NCBI GenBank assembly: GCA_023434265.1
Contig: JAEYTA010000135.1
Span: forward strand, 1-7,559
Reading direction: 5' to 3'
DNA length: 7,559 nucleotides
Source of the DNA: Pseudomonadota bacterium
GTDB lineage: Bacteria > Pseudomonadota > Alphaproteobacteria > Caulobacterales > Caulobacteraceae
In this document: piece after piece, positions 1-6,194 of the stretch
Layout of the letters: each line of letters opens with the position of its first letter
Position numbering within the stretch: the first letter of the stretch is position 1
The notes under the pieces: generated by a model
Seen by the model: the letters and a program-made list of their open reading frames with translations, nothing else
Told to the model about the DNA's origin: nothing
The model's database searches: none
Program-made: the position numbers and the translations under genes

Positions 1-419
1 GGAGCGGCGGAAACGACGGCGGTCGGCGCGTCGCTCTCGACCGGCGCGGGCGCTTCGTCGGCGGCGGGGGCGGGGGCGACCGGTTCCGGCAGGGGCGCGA
101 GGCTGGGCAGGCGATCCTCGGTCGCCACGCGACGCACGTCGACCGGGACCAGGCCGGCGTCGCGCGACAGGGCCTCGAGCCGGGCCGGCCGCTCCAGCCG
201 CGCCGCCTCGGCGCGGAGCAGGCGGACGCGCCGGCCGTTCTCGGCGATCTGGCGCTCGAGGTCGGCGATCTCGGAGCCGGTGCGGGCGGCGGCGGCCTTG
301 GCCAGATAGACCGAGAAGATCATCGCCCCGACCAGCAGGACGCCGATGATCTCGACCCAGCGGACGCCGCGCACCTTCCAGGCGAAGAGGCGCTGCAGGG
401 GCGTGGTCAGCGCGCTCAT
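1..419 (-). CDS. ftsL: FtsL-like cell division protein (partial, C-terminus off the left edge)
   Basis: Open reading frame from an ATG at 419 that runs off the window; 139 codons are visible. FtsL is a bitopic divisome protein that works with FtsB and FtsQ to activate septal peptidoglycan synthesis by FtsW/FtsI. The visible protein has the FtsL layout: a short basic cytoplasmic N-terminus (about 1-21, with RLFAWKVRGVRW), one membrane helix (about 22-40), then a heptad-rich coiled coil (about 46-88) ending in RLEALSRDAGLVPV, a typical end for the FtsL/FtsB coiled coil. After that comes a Pro/Ala/acid-rich tail from about residue 100, already making the protein longer than E. coli FtsL (121 residues). 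The ATG overlaps the rsmH stop (ATGA, 416-419), so it is translationally coupled. Sequence conservation in FtsL is weak, so the identification rests on position after rsmH plus topology. ftsI would be expected next, outside the window. Confidence 0.85.
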   Translation of the reverse strand, partial: MSALTTPLQRLFAWKVRGVRWVEIIGVLLVGAMIFSVYLAKAAAARTGSEIADLERQIAENGRRVRLLRAEAARLERPARLEALSRDAGLVPVDVRRVATEDRLPSLAPLPEPVAPAPAADEAPAPVESDAPTAVVSAA

Positions 420-1366
420 GCGGCGATCCGCCCCCACGGCGCGGCCTCGGTGCGGACCGCGGCGCGCAGCCTGGCCGAGCGGGCACGGGGATTGGCCTCG
501 CGTTCCGCGTCGCCCGCCTCGCGCGCGCCCTTGAACCTGAGCACGAAGCTGGGCTTGCGGGTCTCCACCGCCACGGGGGCGTGGCGCGAGCCGCCGGGGG
601 CGGCGCCGCTGCGCTCGGTCAGGAAGGCCTTGACGATGCGGTCTTCCAGCGAATGGAAGGTGACCACCGCCAGCCGGCCGCCGGGGGCCAGGGTCGCCTC
701 GGCCGCCTCGAGACCGGCGCGCAGCTCGCCCAGCTCGTCGTTGACGGCGATGCGCAGGGCCTGGAAGACACGGGTGGCGGGATGGATGGGCGCGCCGCGG
801 CGGCCGCCCAGGGCCTTCTCGACCACTTCGGCGAGATCGAGGGTGCGCTCGAACGGTTTTTCGGCGCGGCGGCGCAGGATGGCGGTGGCCACCCGGCCCG
901 ACTGCCGCTCGTCGCCGTAGAGCTTGAAGATGTGGGCCAGCGGGCCGTGGTCCCAGGTGTTGACGATGTCGGCGGCGCTCTCGCCCTCGCCCGACATGCG
1001 CATGTCCAGCGGCCCGTCGCGCATGAAGGAGAAGCCGCGCTCGGCCTGGTCGAGCTGCATCGAGGAGACGCCGATGTCGAACACCACGCCGTCCAGCCGC
1101 GCCGCGCCGCTGCCGGCGAAGGCCTCGGCCAGACCGGAGAAGGGCGTGCGGACGAGGCGGAAGCGGTCCGGATAGTCGTTGGCGACGGCGTCGGCGAACG
1201 GCTGCACCGTCGGGTCGCGGTCCAGCGCGATCACCGTTGCGCCGGTCTCGAGGATGGCGCGGGTGTACCCCCCGGCGCCGAAGGTGGCGTCGATGATGAC
1301 GTCGCCGGCCCCGGGCGTCAGCGCCTCCAGCACCTCGGCGAGAAGGACGGGGGCATGCGGGCTCAT
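416..1366 (-). CDS. rsmH: 16S rRNA (cytosine(1402)-N4)-methyltransferase RsmH (MraW)
   Basis: Encodes 316 residues, the usual family length. RsmH uses S-adenosylmethionine to methylate N4 of C1402 in the decoding centre of 16S rRNA. Visible landmarks from M1: HAPVLLAEVLEAL near the N-terminus, the SAM-binding loop DATFGAGGY (26-34), ALDRDP (47-52), FDIGVSSMQLD (96-106), GFSFMRDGPLDMRM (111-124), GDERQSGRVA (151-160), HPATRVFQALRIAVNDEL (195-212) and TFHSLEDRIVK (236-246). All are hallmark MraW blocks and none is missing. The frame stays open upstream to 1549, but the extra N-terminus is only an Arg/Pro-rich shadow of mraZ. I chose ATG at 1366 because family homology begins there, a GGGGAGG ribosome-binding sequence lies 4 bases upstream, and the ATG overlaps the mraZ TGA (ATGA, 1363-1366). 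The 3' end overlaps ftsL in the same way. Confidence 0.97.
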   Translation of the reverse strand: MSPHAPVLLAEVLEALTPGAGDVIIDATFGAGGYTRAILETGATVIALDRDPTVQPFADAVANDYPDRFRLVRTPFSGLAEAFAGSGAARLDGVVFDIGVSSMQLDQAERGFSFMRDGPLDMRMSGEGESAADIVNTWDHGPLAHIFKLYGDERQSGRVATAILRRRAEKPFERTLDLAEVVEKALGGRRGAPIHPATRVFQALRIAVNDELGELRAGLEAAEATLAPGGRLAVVTFHSLEDRIVKAFLTERSGAAPGGSRHAPVAVETRKPSFVLRFKGAREAGDAEREANPRARSARLRAAVRTEAAPWGRIAA

Positions 1367-1839
1367 GCGCCCTCCCCGGCCCTGGCGGCGCGGGCCCGGC
1401 GGGCGGCCTCGCCGCGTTCGCGCACGGCCTGACGGGCCAGGGCGCGGCGCTCCTCGCGACGGGCGCTCCAGCGGGCGCGGTCCCAGATCTGGAAGCGCGA
1501 GCCGAGGCCGACGATGACCACGTCGTCGCCCAGCCCGGCCTCCTGGCACAGGCTCTCGGGGAGGGTGATGCGGCCGCCGCCGTCGTAGGAGAGAGGCCGC
1601 TGGCCGGCGTAGAAGGTCTCTTCCAGCGCGGTGCGCTGGTCGTCGCCGAAGGGCAGTTCCTCGATCATGGCCACGTATTCGGCCATCAGCTTGTCGCCGC
1701 CGGCCTCGAGGCAGTCGGACTCGATCGAGAAGAAGCAGAACACGCCGTGCTCGGCGCCGTTGTCGGCGGTGCGGAACTCCTGCGGGATCAGCAGGCGGCG
1801 CTTGCCGTCCAGTTGTTTCTCATAGGTCGAGAGAAACAC
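1363..1839 (-). CDS. mraZ: Transcriptional regulator MraZ
   Basis: Encodes 158 residues, close to E. coli MraZ (152). MraZ is a double AbrB-like (SpoVT/AbrB fold) DNA-binding protein that forms a ring oligomer, binds TGGG-type repeats in its own promoter and represses the dcw cluster. Both copies of the DxxxR signature are present: D11-GKR-R15 followed by LLIPQEFR, and D86-GGG-R90 followed by ITLPESL. The C-terminal 35 residues or so are Arg/Ala-rich and probably helical. The start is a GTG at 1839. I chose it because the family begins at MFLSTYEKQLDGKRR and no ATG is available; the ribosome-binding sequence is weak (GGGCTGGG just upstream). It is the first gene of the operon and is followed by rsmH with an ATGA overlap. 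Four matching operator repeats lie about 85-115 bases upstream, which supports autoregulation. Confidence 0.96.
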   Translation of the reverse strand: MFLSTYEKQLDGKRRLLIPQEFRTADNGAEHGVFCFFSIESDCLEAGGDKLMAEYVAMIEELPFGDDQRTALEETFYAGQRPLSYDGGGRITLPESLCQEAGLGDDVVIVGLGSRFQIWDRARWSARREERRALARQAVRERGEAARRARAARAGEGA

Positions 1840-1923
1840 GCCCAGCCCAACTCGGACCCTTCGATCCGCCCCTCTGATCCCTGTGACCGCCGCGGTTCGA
1901 CCCGCGCCCCTGTTCAGCAGGAT

Positions 1924-1957
1924 TGGGATAGCATGGGATCAAATGGGCCACAATGGG
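1924..1957. promoter_or_regulatory. MraZ operator: four TGGG boxes at 10-base spacing
   Basis: On the plus strand TGGG occurs at 1924, 1934, 1944 and 1954, exactly one helical turn apart. Flanks are similar (ATGGGAT or close) and A/T-rich in an otherwise GC-rich region. E. coli MraZ is known to bind TGGG-type direct repeats with short spacers in the mraZ promoter, and the ring-shaped protein contacts several repeats on one DNA face. Lying in front of mraZ and touching the proposed -10 region, the array should mediate MraZ autorepression of the division operon. Four boxes were counted; flanking positions 1914 and 1964 do not continue the pattern. Confidence 0.88.
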
Positions 1958-1983
1958 ATTAGTTGACGCCCGTTAACTGTCAC
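1956..1983 (-). promoter_or_regulatory. Probable mraZ (dcw) promoter
   Basis: Read on the minus strand, GTGACAG (1983-1977), a 13-base spacer and ACTAATCC (1963-1956) resemble the Caulobacter housekeeping consensus TTGACGS-N10-14-GCTANAWC, with several mismatches. Transcription would start near 1948, inside the MraZ box array, leaving a leader of about 110 bases before the GTG. The overlap between the -10 element and the first MraZ box fits repression by occlusion. This is prediction by eye only; another promoter nearer the SOS box is possible. Confidence 0.45.
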
Positions 1984-2011
1984 GCTGGCGCGAATTCTTG
2001 CGCCTGCACTG

Positions 2012-2026
2012 GAACATACATGGAAC
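2012..2026 (-). promoter_or_regulatory. LexA (SOS) box, GTTC-N7-GTTC
   Basis: The minus strand carries GTTC-CATGTAT-GTTC, a perfect match to the direct-repeat LexA site known from alphaproteobacteria. The repeat extends to 8 bases on each side (ATGTTCCA twice, 11 bases apart). It lies 172 bases upstream of the mraZ start and about 30 bases upstream of the proposed -35. Assuming equal base frequencies, a perfect match is expected about 0.2 times by chance in the whole window on both strands, and about 0.01 times in this intergenic region. Confidence 0.65.
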
Positions 2027-2160
2027 ATCCAGAGTATCGACAGGCTGGGGACAGCAACGAATCCGTCTTGCATGACAAGGCTTAAGGGCGGGACAACGGG
2101 CCCCGATCCGACCGAGCGGGCGGGCCGCCCCAGGCGCAGGCCCGGTCATCCGATGCAGGG

Positions 2161-2167
2161 AAAAAAA
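2161..2167 (-). terminator. T7 tract at the rnpB 3' end
   Basis: Seven T residues on the minus strand directly follow the 3' strand of the P1 helix of RNase P RNA. A U-run immediately after the mature 3' end suggests the transcription end point. No strong local hairpin precedes it (only GCC/GGC arms), so it is not a textbook intrinsic terminator unless the P1 helix itself plays that part. Confidence 0.45.
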
Positions 2168-2578
2168 GCCAGACGGCCTGTAAGCCGGGTTCTGTTCCGC
2201 ACCGAGGCGCGGCGACGATCATTCCTCTGGACCGGCCATTGCTGACCGGTTCTCGCGACCTACCCGGACGTCTCGGGCGGTGAACCCTGCGGGCGAACCC
2301 GCGCGACGTCCCTATTCGGTCTTGCTCCAGGCGGGGCTTGCCATGCCGGTCCTGTCGCCAGGCCCGCGGTGGGCTCTTACCCCACCCTTTCACCCTTCCC
2401 GGCCTCGCGAGGCCGGAGGTTTGCTTTCTGTGGCGCTATCCCTCGGGTCGCCCCGGGCGGAGGTTATCCGCCGCCTTTTCACCGTGGAGCCCGGACTTTC
2501 CTCGCTCCTTCGCCAGGGCTCCGGAGCGCAAGCGCTGCGAAGCTTTAGCGTAGAAGCGCGACCGCCCGGCCGTCTGGC
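2168..2578 (-). ncRNA. rnpB: RNase P RNA (bacterial type A)
   Basis: This is the catalytic RNA of RNase P, which removes 5' leaders from tRNA precursors together with the RnpA protein. Universal blocks are present on the minus strand. GAGGAAAGTCCGGGCTCC (2503-2486) is conserved region I. GGTGAAAGGGTG followed by GGTAAGAGCCCACCG (within 2397-2366) is conserved region II/III. AGAGGAATGATCG (2228-2216) and ACAGAACCCGGCTTACAGG (about 2195-2176) are regions IV and V. The ends are set by an 11-bp perfect P1 helix: GCCAGACGGCC at 2578-2568 pairs with GGCCGTCTGGC at 2178-2168. The length of 411 bases is normal for the type. The 5' end lies only 5 bases after the stop codon of the upstream gene, so its promoter must sit inside that gene. 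Confidence 0.97.
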
Positions 2579-2583
2579 GGCTC

Positions 2584-3111
2584 CTAGGTGGGCGCTTCGG
2601 AGGGCGGCGTCAATGTCGCCGGGTCGGCGGGAGCGTAGCCGTAGATCCAGAAGGTGCGGGCCGCATCCTCCCGGAAGGGAATCCGCAGGCGCGCCAGAAG
2701 GGCCCGGAAGGCGTCCGTGGCGTCCACCGTCTCGTCCGGCACGAGCCGTCCGACCGGCCTGCGGTAGCGTGGGATGACGCGCAGCCACTCGACATCGACG
2801 GGGAATTGCAGCTCGGACCAGGCGCCCCAGCCCCGGACGGCGTCCGGGTCGATGAGCGGCTGTCGTTCGCCCAGCATCGGCTGGAGCTGGAAGGCCGGCG
2901 GGAAGGGCAATTCGGCGTGAACCGCCTCGACCAGCCGCGCCCAGCGGGTGTCGTTCATGAAAGAGGCCAGCCCCCGCCGCTCGACCTCGGCCCGGACGGC
3001 GGCGCGAATCCGGGGCAGCTCGACCTCCAGCCAGCGCTGATGGCGGGCTTCGCGTTCGGCCTCGCGCCGCGCCGCATTCTCCGCCCGCGTCCTCGGCCCG
3101 CCCGCCGTCAC
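2584..3111 (-). CDS. Conserved hypothetical protein, possibly DUF6678 family
   Basis: Encodes 175 residues of unknown function. The first 40 or so residues are charged and helical (RAENAARREAEREARHQRW). The rest looks globular, with SFMNDTRWARLVEAV, ELPFPPAFQLQ, WSELQFPVDVEWLRVIPRYR and a closing LRIPFREDAARTFWIYGYA. The NDT+W...LPFPP...VEWLRV.PR pattern reminds me of the DUF6678 family, but this is from memory and unchecked. No signal peptide or membrane helix is seen. I chose the GTG at 3111 because it overlaps the amidase stop (GTGA, 3108-3111); the frame is open much further upstream, but that part is a shadow of the amidase. The coupling implies co-production with the amidase, though not necessarily a shared function. 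The TAG stop lies 5 bases before rnpB. Confidence 0.82.
   Translation of the reverse strand: MTAGGPRTRAENAARREAEREARHQRWLEVELPRIRAAVRAEVERRGLASFMNDTRWARLVEAVHAELPFPPAFQLQPMLGERQPLIDPDAVRGWGAWSELQFPVDVEWLRVIPRYRRPVGRLVPDETVDATDAFRALLARLRIPFREDAARTFWIYGYAPADPATLTPPSEAPT
2585..2613 (-). promoter_or_regulatory. Possible rnpB promoter inside the upstream coding end
   Basis: TTGACG (2613-2608, minus strand) is a near-perfect -35 element and lies 17 bases upstream of a hexamer at 2590-2585, which would put +1 near the mature 5' end of rnpB at 2578. The -10 hexamer (CACCTA) is poor, so only the -35 and the geometry support the call. It overlaps the last codons of the 175-residue gene. Confidence 0.4.
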
Positions 3112-3866
3112 AGCACGCCGGTGGGGCTTTCGGCGGACGCCAGCTGGAGCACCCCCATCAGGGTAGCCCGGGTCTCGCCGTCGGCGATCCCGTCCACGCG
3201 CGCCGGTCGCCAGTGGCGCTGGAAGGCCTCGACCGTGACGCGGGTCTCGTCGTCGTAATCGCCGCCGGGCTGCAGGCCGTAGCCGAGGCGGTGCAGGCCC
3301 GCCCGCAGCACGACGACGCCCAGGCCGCCGTCGCCGGGCGAGAGCGGCGCGCCGAGGGCGGCGATGCGCTCCTCGGCCGGCTCGAACCACAGGCCGTGCC
3401 CCTCCCCCGCCAGTCGCTTCCACGGAAAGCGCTCGCCGGGATCCTGCTTGCGGTCGGGCGCCAGGTCGGAATGGCCGATGATGCGGGCGTCGGGGATGGT
3501 CCAGCGGCTGCGGATGTCGGCGACCAGCTCCAGCACCGCGTCGATCTGGGCCTCGGGGAAGTCGCGGTAGCCGAATTCGTGGCCGGGATTGACGATCTCG
3601 AGGCCGATGGAGGCGGCGTTGCAGTCGGTCTCGCCCTGCCATGAGCCGCGGCCGGCGTGCCAGGCGCGACGTTCCTCGGCGACCAGGCGCAGGATCGAGC
3701 CGTCCTCGTCGACGACATAATGGGCGGAGACCTTCGCCTCCGGGTCGCACAGGCGGGCGATGGCGGCCTGGGCCGTCTCCATGCCGGTGTAGTGCAGCAC
3801 CAGCATGTCCGGCGGCCCGCGCCGGGCGTCAAAATTGGGGGACGGCAGCTCCCGGATGGCCCGCAC
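3108..3866 (-). CDS. N-acetylmuramoyl-L-alanine amidase (AmpD-type Amidase_2 with PG-binding domain)
   Basis: Encodes 252 residues. The family hydrolyses the bond between N-acetylmuramic acid (or its anhydro form) and L-alanine in peptidoglycan fragments, using zinc. The Amidase_2 domain spans about residues 8-150. Expected zinc ligands are H25 (in LVLHYTG), H132 (in IIGHSDLAP) and D142 (in RKQDPG); E90 (in IGLEIVN) and K140 match the AmpD catalytic positions. SAHYVVDEDGSI (47-58) is also typical. A C-terminal peptidoglycan-binding_1 domain follows (about 165-240, ending YDDETRVTVEAFQRHW...DGIADGETRATL). I see no signal peptide, so a cytoplasmic, recycling-type (AmpD/AmiD-like) role is likely, although the binding domain hints at larger substrates. 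The start is GTG at 3866 with AGGG 7 bases upstream, 9 bases after the previous gene. The next gene overlaps by GTGA. Confidence 0.93.
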   Translation of the reverse strand: MRAIRELPSPNFDARRGPPDMLVLHYTGMETAQAAIARLCDPEAKVSAHYVVDEDGSILRLVAEERRAWHAGRGSWQGETDCNAASIGLEIVNPGHEFGYRDFPEAQIDAVLELVADIRSRWTIPDARIIGHSDLAPDRKQDPGERFPWKRLAGEGHGLWFEPAEERIAALGAPLSPGDGGLGVVVLRAGLHRLGYGLQPGGDYDDETRVTVEAFQRHWRPARVDGIADGETRATLMGVLQLASAESPTGVL

Positions 3867-3875
3867 GACGCCGCC

Positions 3876-4202
3876 CTACCGGCCGGTCCGCTCCCAGCCG
3901 TAGGCGACCCAGGCGCCGTCGACCTTGCGCGCCTCGATGACGTCGTCAGCGCGGCGGTTGCGGCGGGTCACCGCGCCGCGGGCGCGCATGGCGAGGCCGG
4001 CGAAGAAGACCAGCACGGCGGCGATCAGGGCGATGACGGCGACGGCGGCGGCGGTGACCACGGCCAGCACCGCGCCCACGGCCATGGCGGCGGCGGTGGC
4101 GATCACGCCGCCCAGCCACATCACCGGACCCAGCAGGCCGCCGGCGGGGCGGCGGGCCCCGGCCCCGGCGTGAGCGAACAACAGACGGTCGGACTGGGTC
4201 AT
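3876..4202 (-). CDS. Small hydrophobic membrane protein, function unknown
   Basis: Encodes 108 residues. The N-terminus is short and polar (MTQSDRLLFAHAGAGARRPAG). A long hydrophobic stretch (about 22-72, rich in Ala, Val, Ile and Gly) is enough for two membrane helices with a tight turn. A basic segment (MRARGAVTRRNRRADDV) and a short soluble tail ending in YGWERTGR follow. By the positive-inside rule both ends are probably cytoplasmic. I do not recognise the family. ATG at 4202 is preferred over an upstream GTG/ATG option at 4256 because GAAGG lies 7 bases before it. The amidase starts 9 bases after its stop, so the two are likely co-transcribed. Confidence 0.75.
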   Translation of the reverse strand: MTQSDRLLFAHAGAGARRPAGGLLGPVMWLGGVIATAAAMAVGAVLAVVTAAAVAVIALIAAVLVFFAGLAMRARGAVTRRNRRADDVIEARKVDGAWVAYGWERTGR

Positions 4203-4243
4203 GGCGATACCTTCAGCGGCGCTGCGGACAACGCCCGAACCGC

Positions 4244-4272
4244 AATGTCGGTCCACAGGGGTGAACGGTCAA
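4244..4272 (-). promoter_or_regulatory. Possible promoter for the membrane protein-amidase genes
   Basis: On the minus strand TTGACCG (4272-4266), 14 bases and CCGACATT (4251-4244) partly match TTGACGS-N10-14-GCTANAWC. It lies in the 106-base gap after sppA and would start transcription near 4237, 35 bases before the ATG at 4202. The -10 match is weak. Read-through from sppA is an alternative, since I see no terminator in the gap. Confidence 0.33.
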
Positions 4273-4308
4273 TGAGCGACGCCTTCACAGGCGAGTGTCC
4301 GGAACCGC

Positions 4309-6090
4309 TCAATACGGCTGGTCGGCCAGCACCGACGCGCCCGAGGCCCGGGCGCGTTCGGTCCGGATGCGACGAACCGCCGCTTCCGCCGCCGGGTCGT
4401 TCATGACCCCGCCGATGCCGACCAGAACCCGCGCCGCCTCGCCCGAGACGCCGAACATCTCGGACAGGGCCTCGAACGGCGACTCCGGCGTCGGATAGCG
4501 CTTGAAGCGCACCGACTCGTCGTCGGGGATGCGGGCCAGCTGGCGGGCCTTGGCGACGGCCTCTTCCATACCGCCGAGCTGGTCGACCAGACCCAGTTCG
4601 CGGGCCTGGGCGCCGGTCCAGACCCGCCCGCGCGCGATCTCCCGGACGCGTGCGGGGGGCAGGCGCCGGCCGGTCGAGACGCGGGCGATGAACTCCTCGT
4701 AGGTGCGGTCGATGGAGGCGGCGAAGGCGGCGCGCTGCTCGGCCGTGAACGGCTCCGAGGGCGAGAAGGCCCCGGCGTAGTCGCCGCCGACGCTGAGATT
4801 GCGCATGTCGACGCCGAAGCGGCCCAGCGCGTCGGCCAGCACGAACTTGCCGCCGAAGACGCCGATCGAGCCGGTCAGGGTGCTGGGCTGGGCCACGATC
4901 CAGTCGGCCTCGGAGCTGATCCAGTAGCCGCCCGAGGCGGCGTAGTCGCCCATCGACACGACCACCGGCTTGCCCGCCGCTCTCGCCGCGCGCACCGCCG
5001 CAAGGATCTGCTCGGACGCTTCGGGCGAGCCGCCGGGCGAGGAGACGCGGAAGACGATGGCCTTGACCGCCTTGTCCTCGATGGCGTCGTAGATGGCCTC
5101 GGCCAGGTCGTCCGACATGATCGAGGACCCGCCGCCGAACGGATCGGCGCCGCCGCCCGTGCCGGTCATGATGGCGCCCTCGCCGCCGACGATGGCGATG
5201 GCGTTGCGGCCCGAGCCGCTGCGCTCGCCTTGCGACGAGGCGTAGTCCCGGAATTCGATGATCCCGGCGCCGCGGCCGGCCCGGCGCTTCGCCTCGGCCT
5301 CGGCCTCCTCGACCTGTCCGATCTTGTCGATCAGACGGCGTTGCAGCGCCTGGGCCGAGGAATACGGGCCCGCCTCGATGGTCTCGCGCAGCGCCTGGGG
5401 CGTCAGCCGCCGGTCCTGGGCGGCGTTGGCGAGGGCCGAGGCGTAGATCGAGCCCATCCACGCGGTCATCGCCTCGCGATGGGCCGGGGTGAAGTCGCTC
5501 TCGGTGTATTCGTTGACCGCGTTCTTGTACTCGTAGCGCTGCTCGAACTCGGCATCGACGCCGTAGCGTTCGAAGGCCCGGCCGAGGAAGATGGAGTCGG
5601 TCGAGAAGCCGGCGACCTGGAAGCTGGCGGTGTTCTGCATCCACAGCTCGGAGGCCGAGGCGCCCAGCATGTAGCTGGAGATGCTGGTCCCGACCGGCTG
5701 GAAGCCCTGGCTGTGGGCGATGACCAGCTTGCCCGAGCGGCGGAAGCGGCGCACGGCCTGGCGGATCTCGTCGGCCGCCGCGGGGGTGACGCCCGCCTCC
5801 GGCAGGCGGATCAGCAGCACCTTCACCCGGTCGTCGTCCTCGGCCATGGCCAGGGTGTCGACGATCTGCAGGGTCGACAGGCCGGATCCGCCGAACAGGG
5901 CGAACGGATTGGTCGGCGTCTGGTCGGTCAGCCCCTCGCGCAGGTCCAGTTCGAGCACCGAGTTGGCCGGAGTCGGCTCCTTCGACGACGCCGAGCCGAT
6001 GGCCACGGCGATCAGCATGAAGGGCACGACCACGAGGAACAGGAACAGGCCGGCGAACACGCCCGCCACGGTGAGGAAGAACTGCTTCAT
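4309..6090 (-). CDS. sppA: Signal peptide peptidase SppA, 67K type
   Basis: Encodes 593 residues, near E. coli SppA (618). It is a membrane-anchored serine/lysine protease that cuts up leftover signal peptides after they are released by signal peptidase. One N-terminal anchor helix (about 5-30) is followed by two tandem S49 domains. The catalytic lysine is expected in the N-terminal repeat at K189 (YEYKNAVNEYTE, aligning with E. coli K209). The nucleophile is S386 in the C-terminal repeat (SMGDYAASGGYW, aligning with E. coli S409), followed by the family motif PSTLTGSIGVFG (402-413). FRVSSPGGSPEASE (347-360) is also conserved. The frame is open to a GTG at 6132, but I chose ATG at 6090 because the membrane anchor starts there (MKQFFLTVAGVFAG) and the likely transcription start is at about 6132. 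Both catalytic residues are intact. Confidence 0.95.
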   Translation of the reverse strand: MKQFFLTVAGVFAGLFLFLVVVPFMLIAVAIGSASSKEPTPANSVLELDLREGLTDQTPTNPFALFGGSGLSTLQIVDTLAMAEDDDRVKVLLIRLPEAGVTPAAADEIRQAVRRFRRSGKLVIAHSQGFQPVGTSISSYMLGASASELWMQNTASFQVAGFSTDSIFLGRAFERYGVDAEFEQRYEYKNAVNEYTESDFTPAHREAMTAWMGSIYASALANAAQDRRLTPQALRETIEAGPYSSAQALQRRLIDKIGQVEEAEAEAKRRAGRGAGIIEFRDYASSQGERSGSGRNAIAIVGGEGAIMTGTGGGADPFGGGSSIMSDDLAEAIYDAIEDKAVKAIVFRVSSPGGSPEASEQILAAVRAARAAGKPVVVSMGDYAASGGYWISSEADWIVAQPSTLTGSIGVFGGKFVLADALGRFGVDMRNLSVGGDYAGAFSPSEPFTAEQRAAFAASIDRTYEEFIARVSTGRRLPPARVREIARGRVWTGAQARELGLVDQLGGMEEAVAKARQLARIPDDESVRFKRYPTPESPFEALSEMFGVSGEAARVLVGIGGVMNDPAAEAAVRRIRTERARASGASVLADQPY

Positions 6091-6138
6091 GGAGTGGGAC
6101 GTCGTCCGGGGCCCGGGCCGGGTGATGGCCACAATTCG

Positions 6139-6166
6139 ACCATAGGGCGGCGAAGCCTTCCGTCAA
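6139..6166 (-). promoter_or_regulatory. Probable sppA promoter
   Basis: On the minus strand TTGACG (6166-6161), a 16-base spacer and TATGGT (6144-6139) form a good sigma-70-type promoter. TTGACGG also fits the Caulobacter -35 consensus exactly. Transcription would begin near 6132, giving a leader of about 42 bases before the ATG at 6090. This argues against the GTG at 6132 as the start codon. Confidence 0.6.
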
Positions 6167-6194
6167 ATGAACGTCGCGTAACGGGCGAATGCGC

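Larger units (their letters stand above)
1840..2167. other. dcw control region between rnpB and mraZ
   Basis: A 328-base gene-free stretch. From the mraZ side it contains an AT-poor leader of about 110 bases with a small hairpin (CGCGG/CCGCG arms, 1891-1906), four TGGG repeats (1924-1957), a probable promoter (1956-1983), a near-palindrome in the promoter spacer (1962-1977), an SOS box (2012-2026), one GANTC site of the CcrM methylase type (GAATC, 2059-2063), a short GC palindrome (GGGCG/CGCCC, 2118-2130) and the T7 tract that ends rnpB. I see no credible protein gene in it on either strand. Confidence 0.8.

Noticed and set aside
581..1432. 283-codon open frame on the plus strand opposite rsmH
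   Set aside because: Antisense shadow caused by high GC; biased composition and no family signature, whereas the opposite strand encodes an unmistakable RsmH.
1367..1549. N-terminal extension of the rsmH frame
   Set aside because: Arg/Pro-rich low-complexity sequence inside mraZ; RsmH homology starts at the ATG at 1366, which has a ribosome-binding sequence and the ATGA overlap.
2072..2245. 57-codon plus-strand frame (MTRLKGG...) that could be read as an SOS-controlled small gene
   Set aside because: About half of it is antisense to the 3' end of rnpB, it is strongly basic, and no ribosome-binding sequence precedes it; frames of this kind opposite rnpB are commonly spurious.
3112..3750. Upstream extension of the 175-residue protein frame
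   Set aside because: Overlaps the amidase in another frame and is Arg/Pro-rich; the GTG at 3111 overlapping the amidase stop is the better start.
4226..4240. Second possible LexA site (GTTC-N7-GTCC, minus strand) upstream of the small membrane protein
   Set aside because: One mismatch; at this stringency several hits are expected by chance in a window this size.
4203..4256. 18-residue upstream extension of the small membrane protein
   Set aside because: The internal ATG at 4202 has GAAGG at ideal spacing, and the extension overlaps the proposed promoter and start site.
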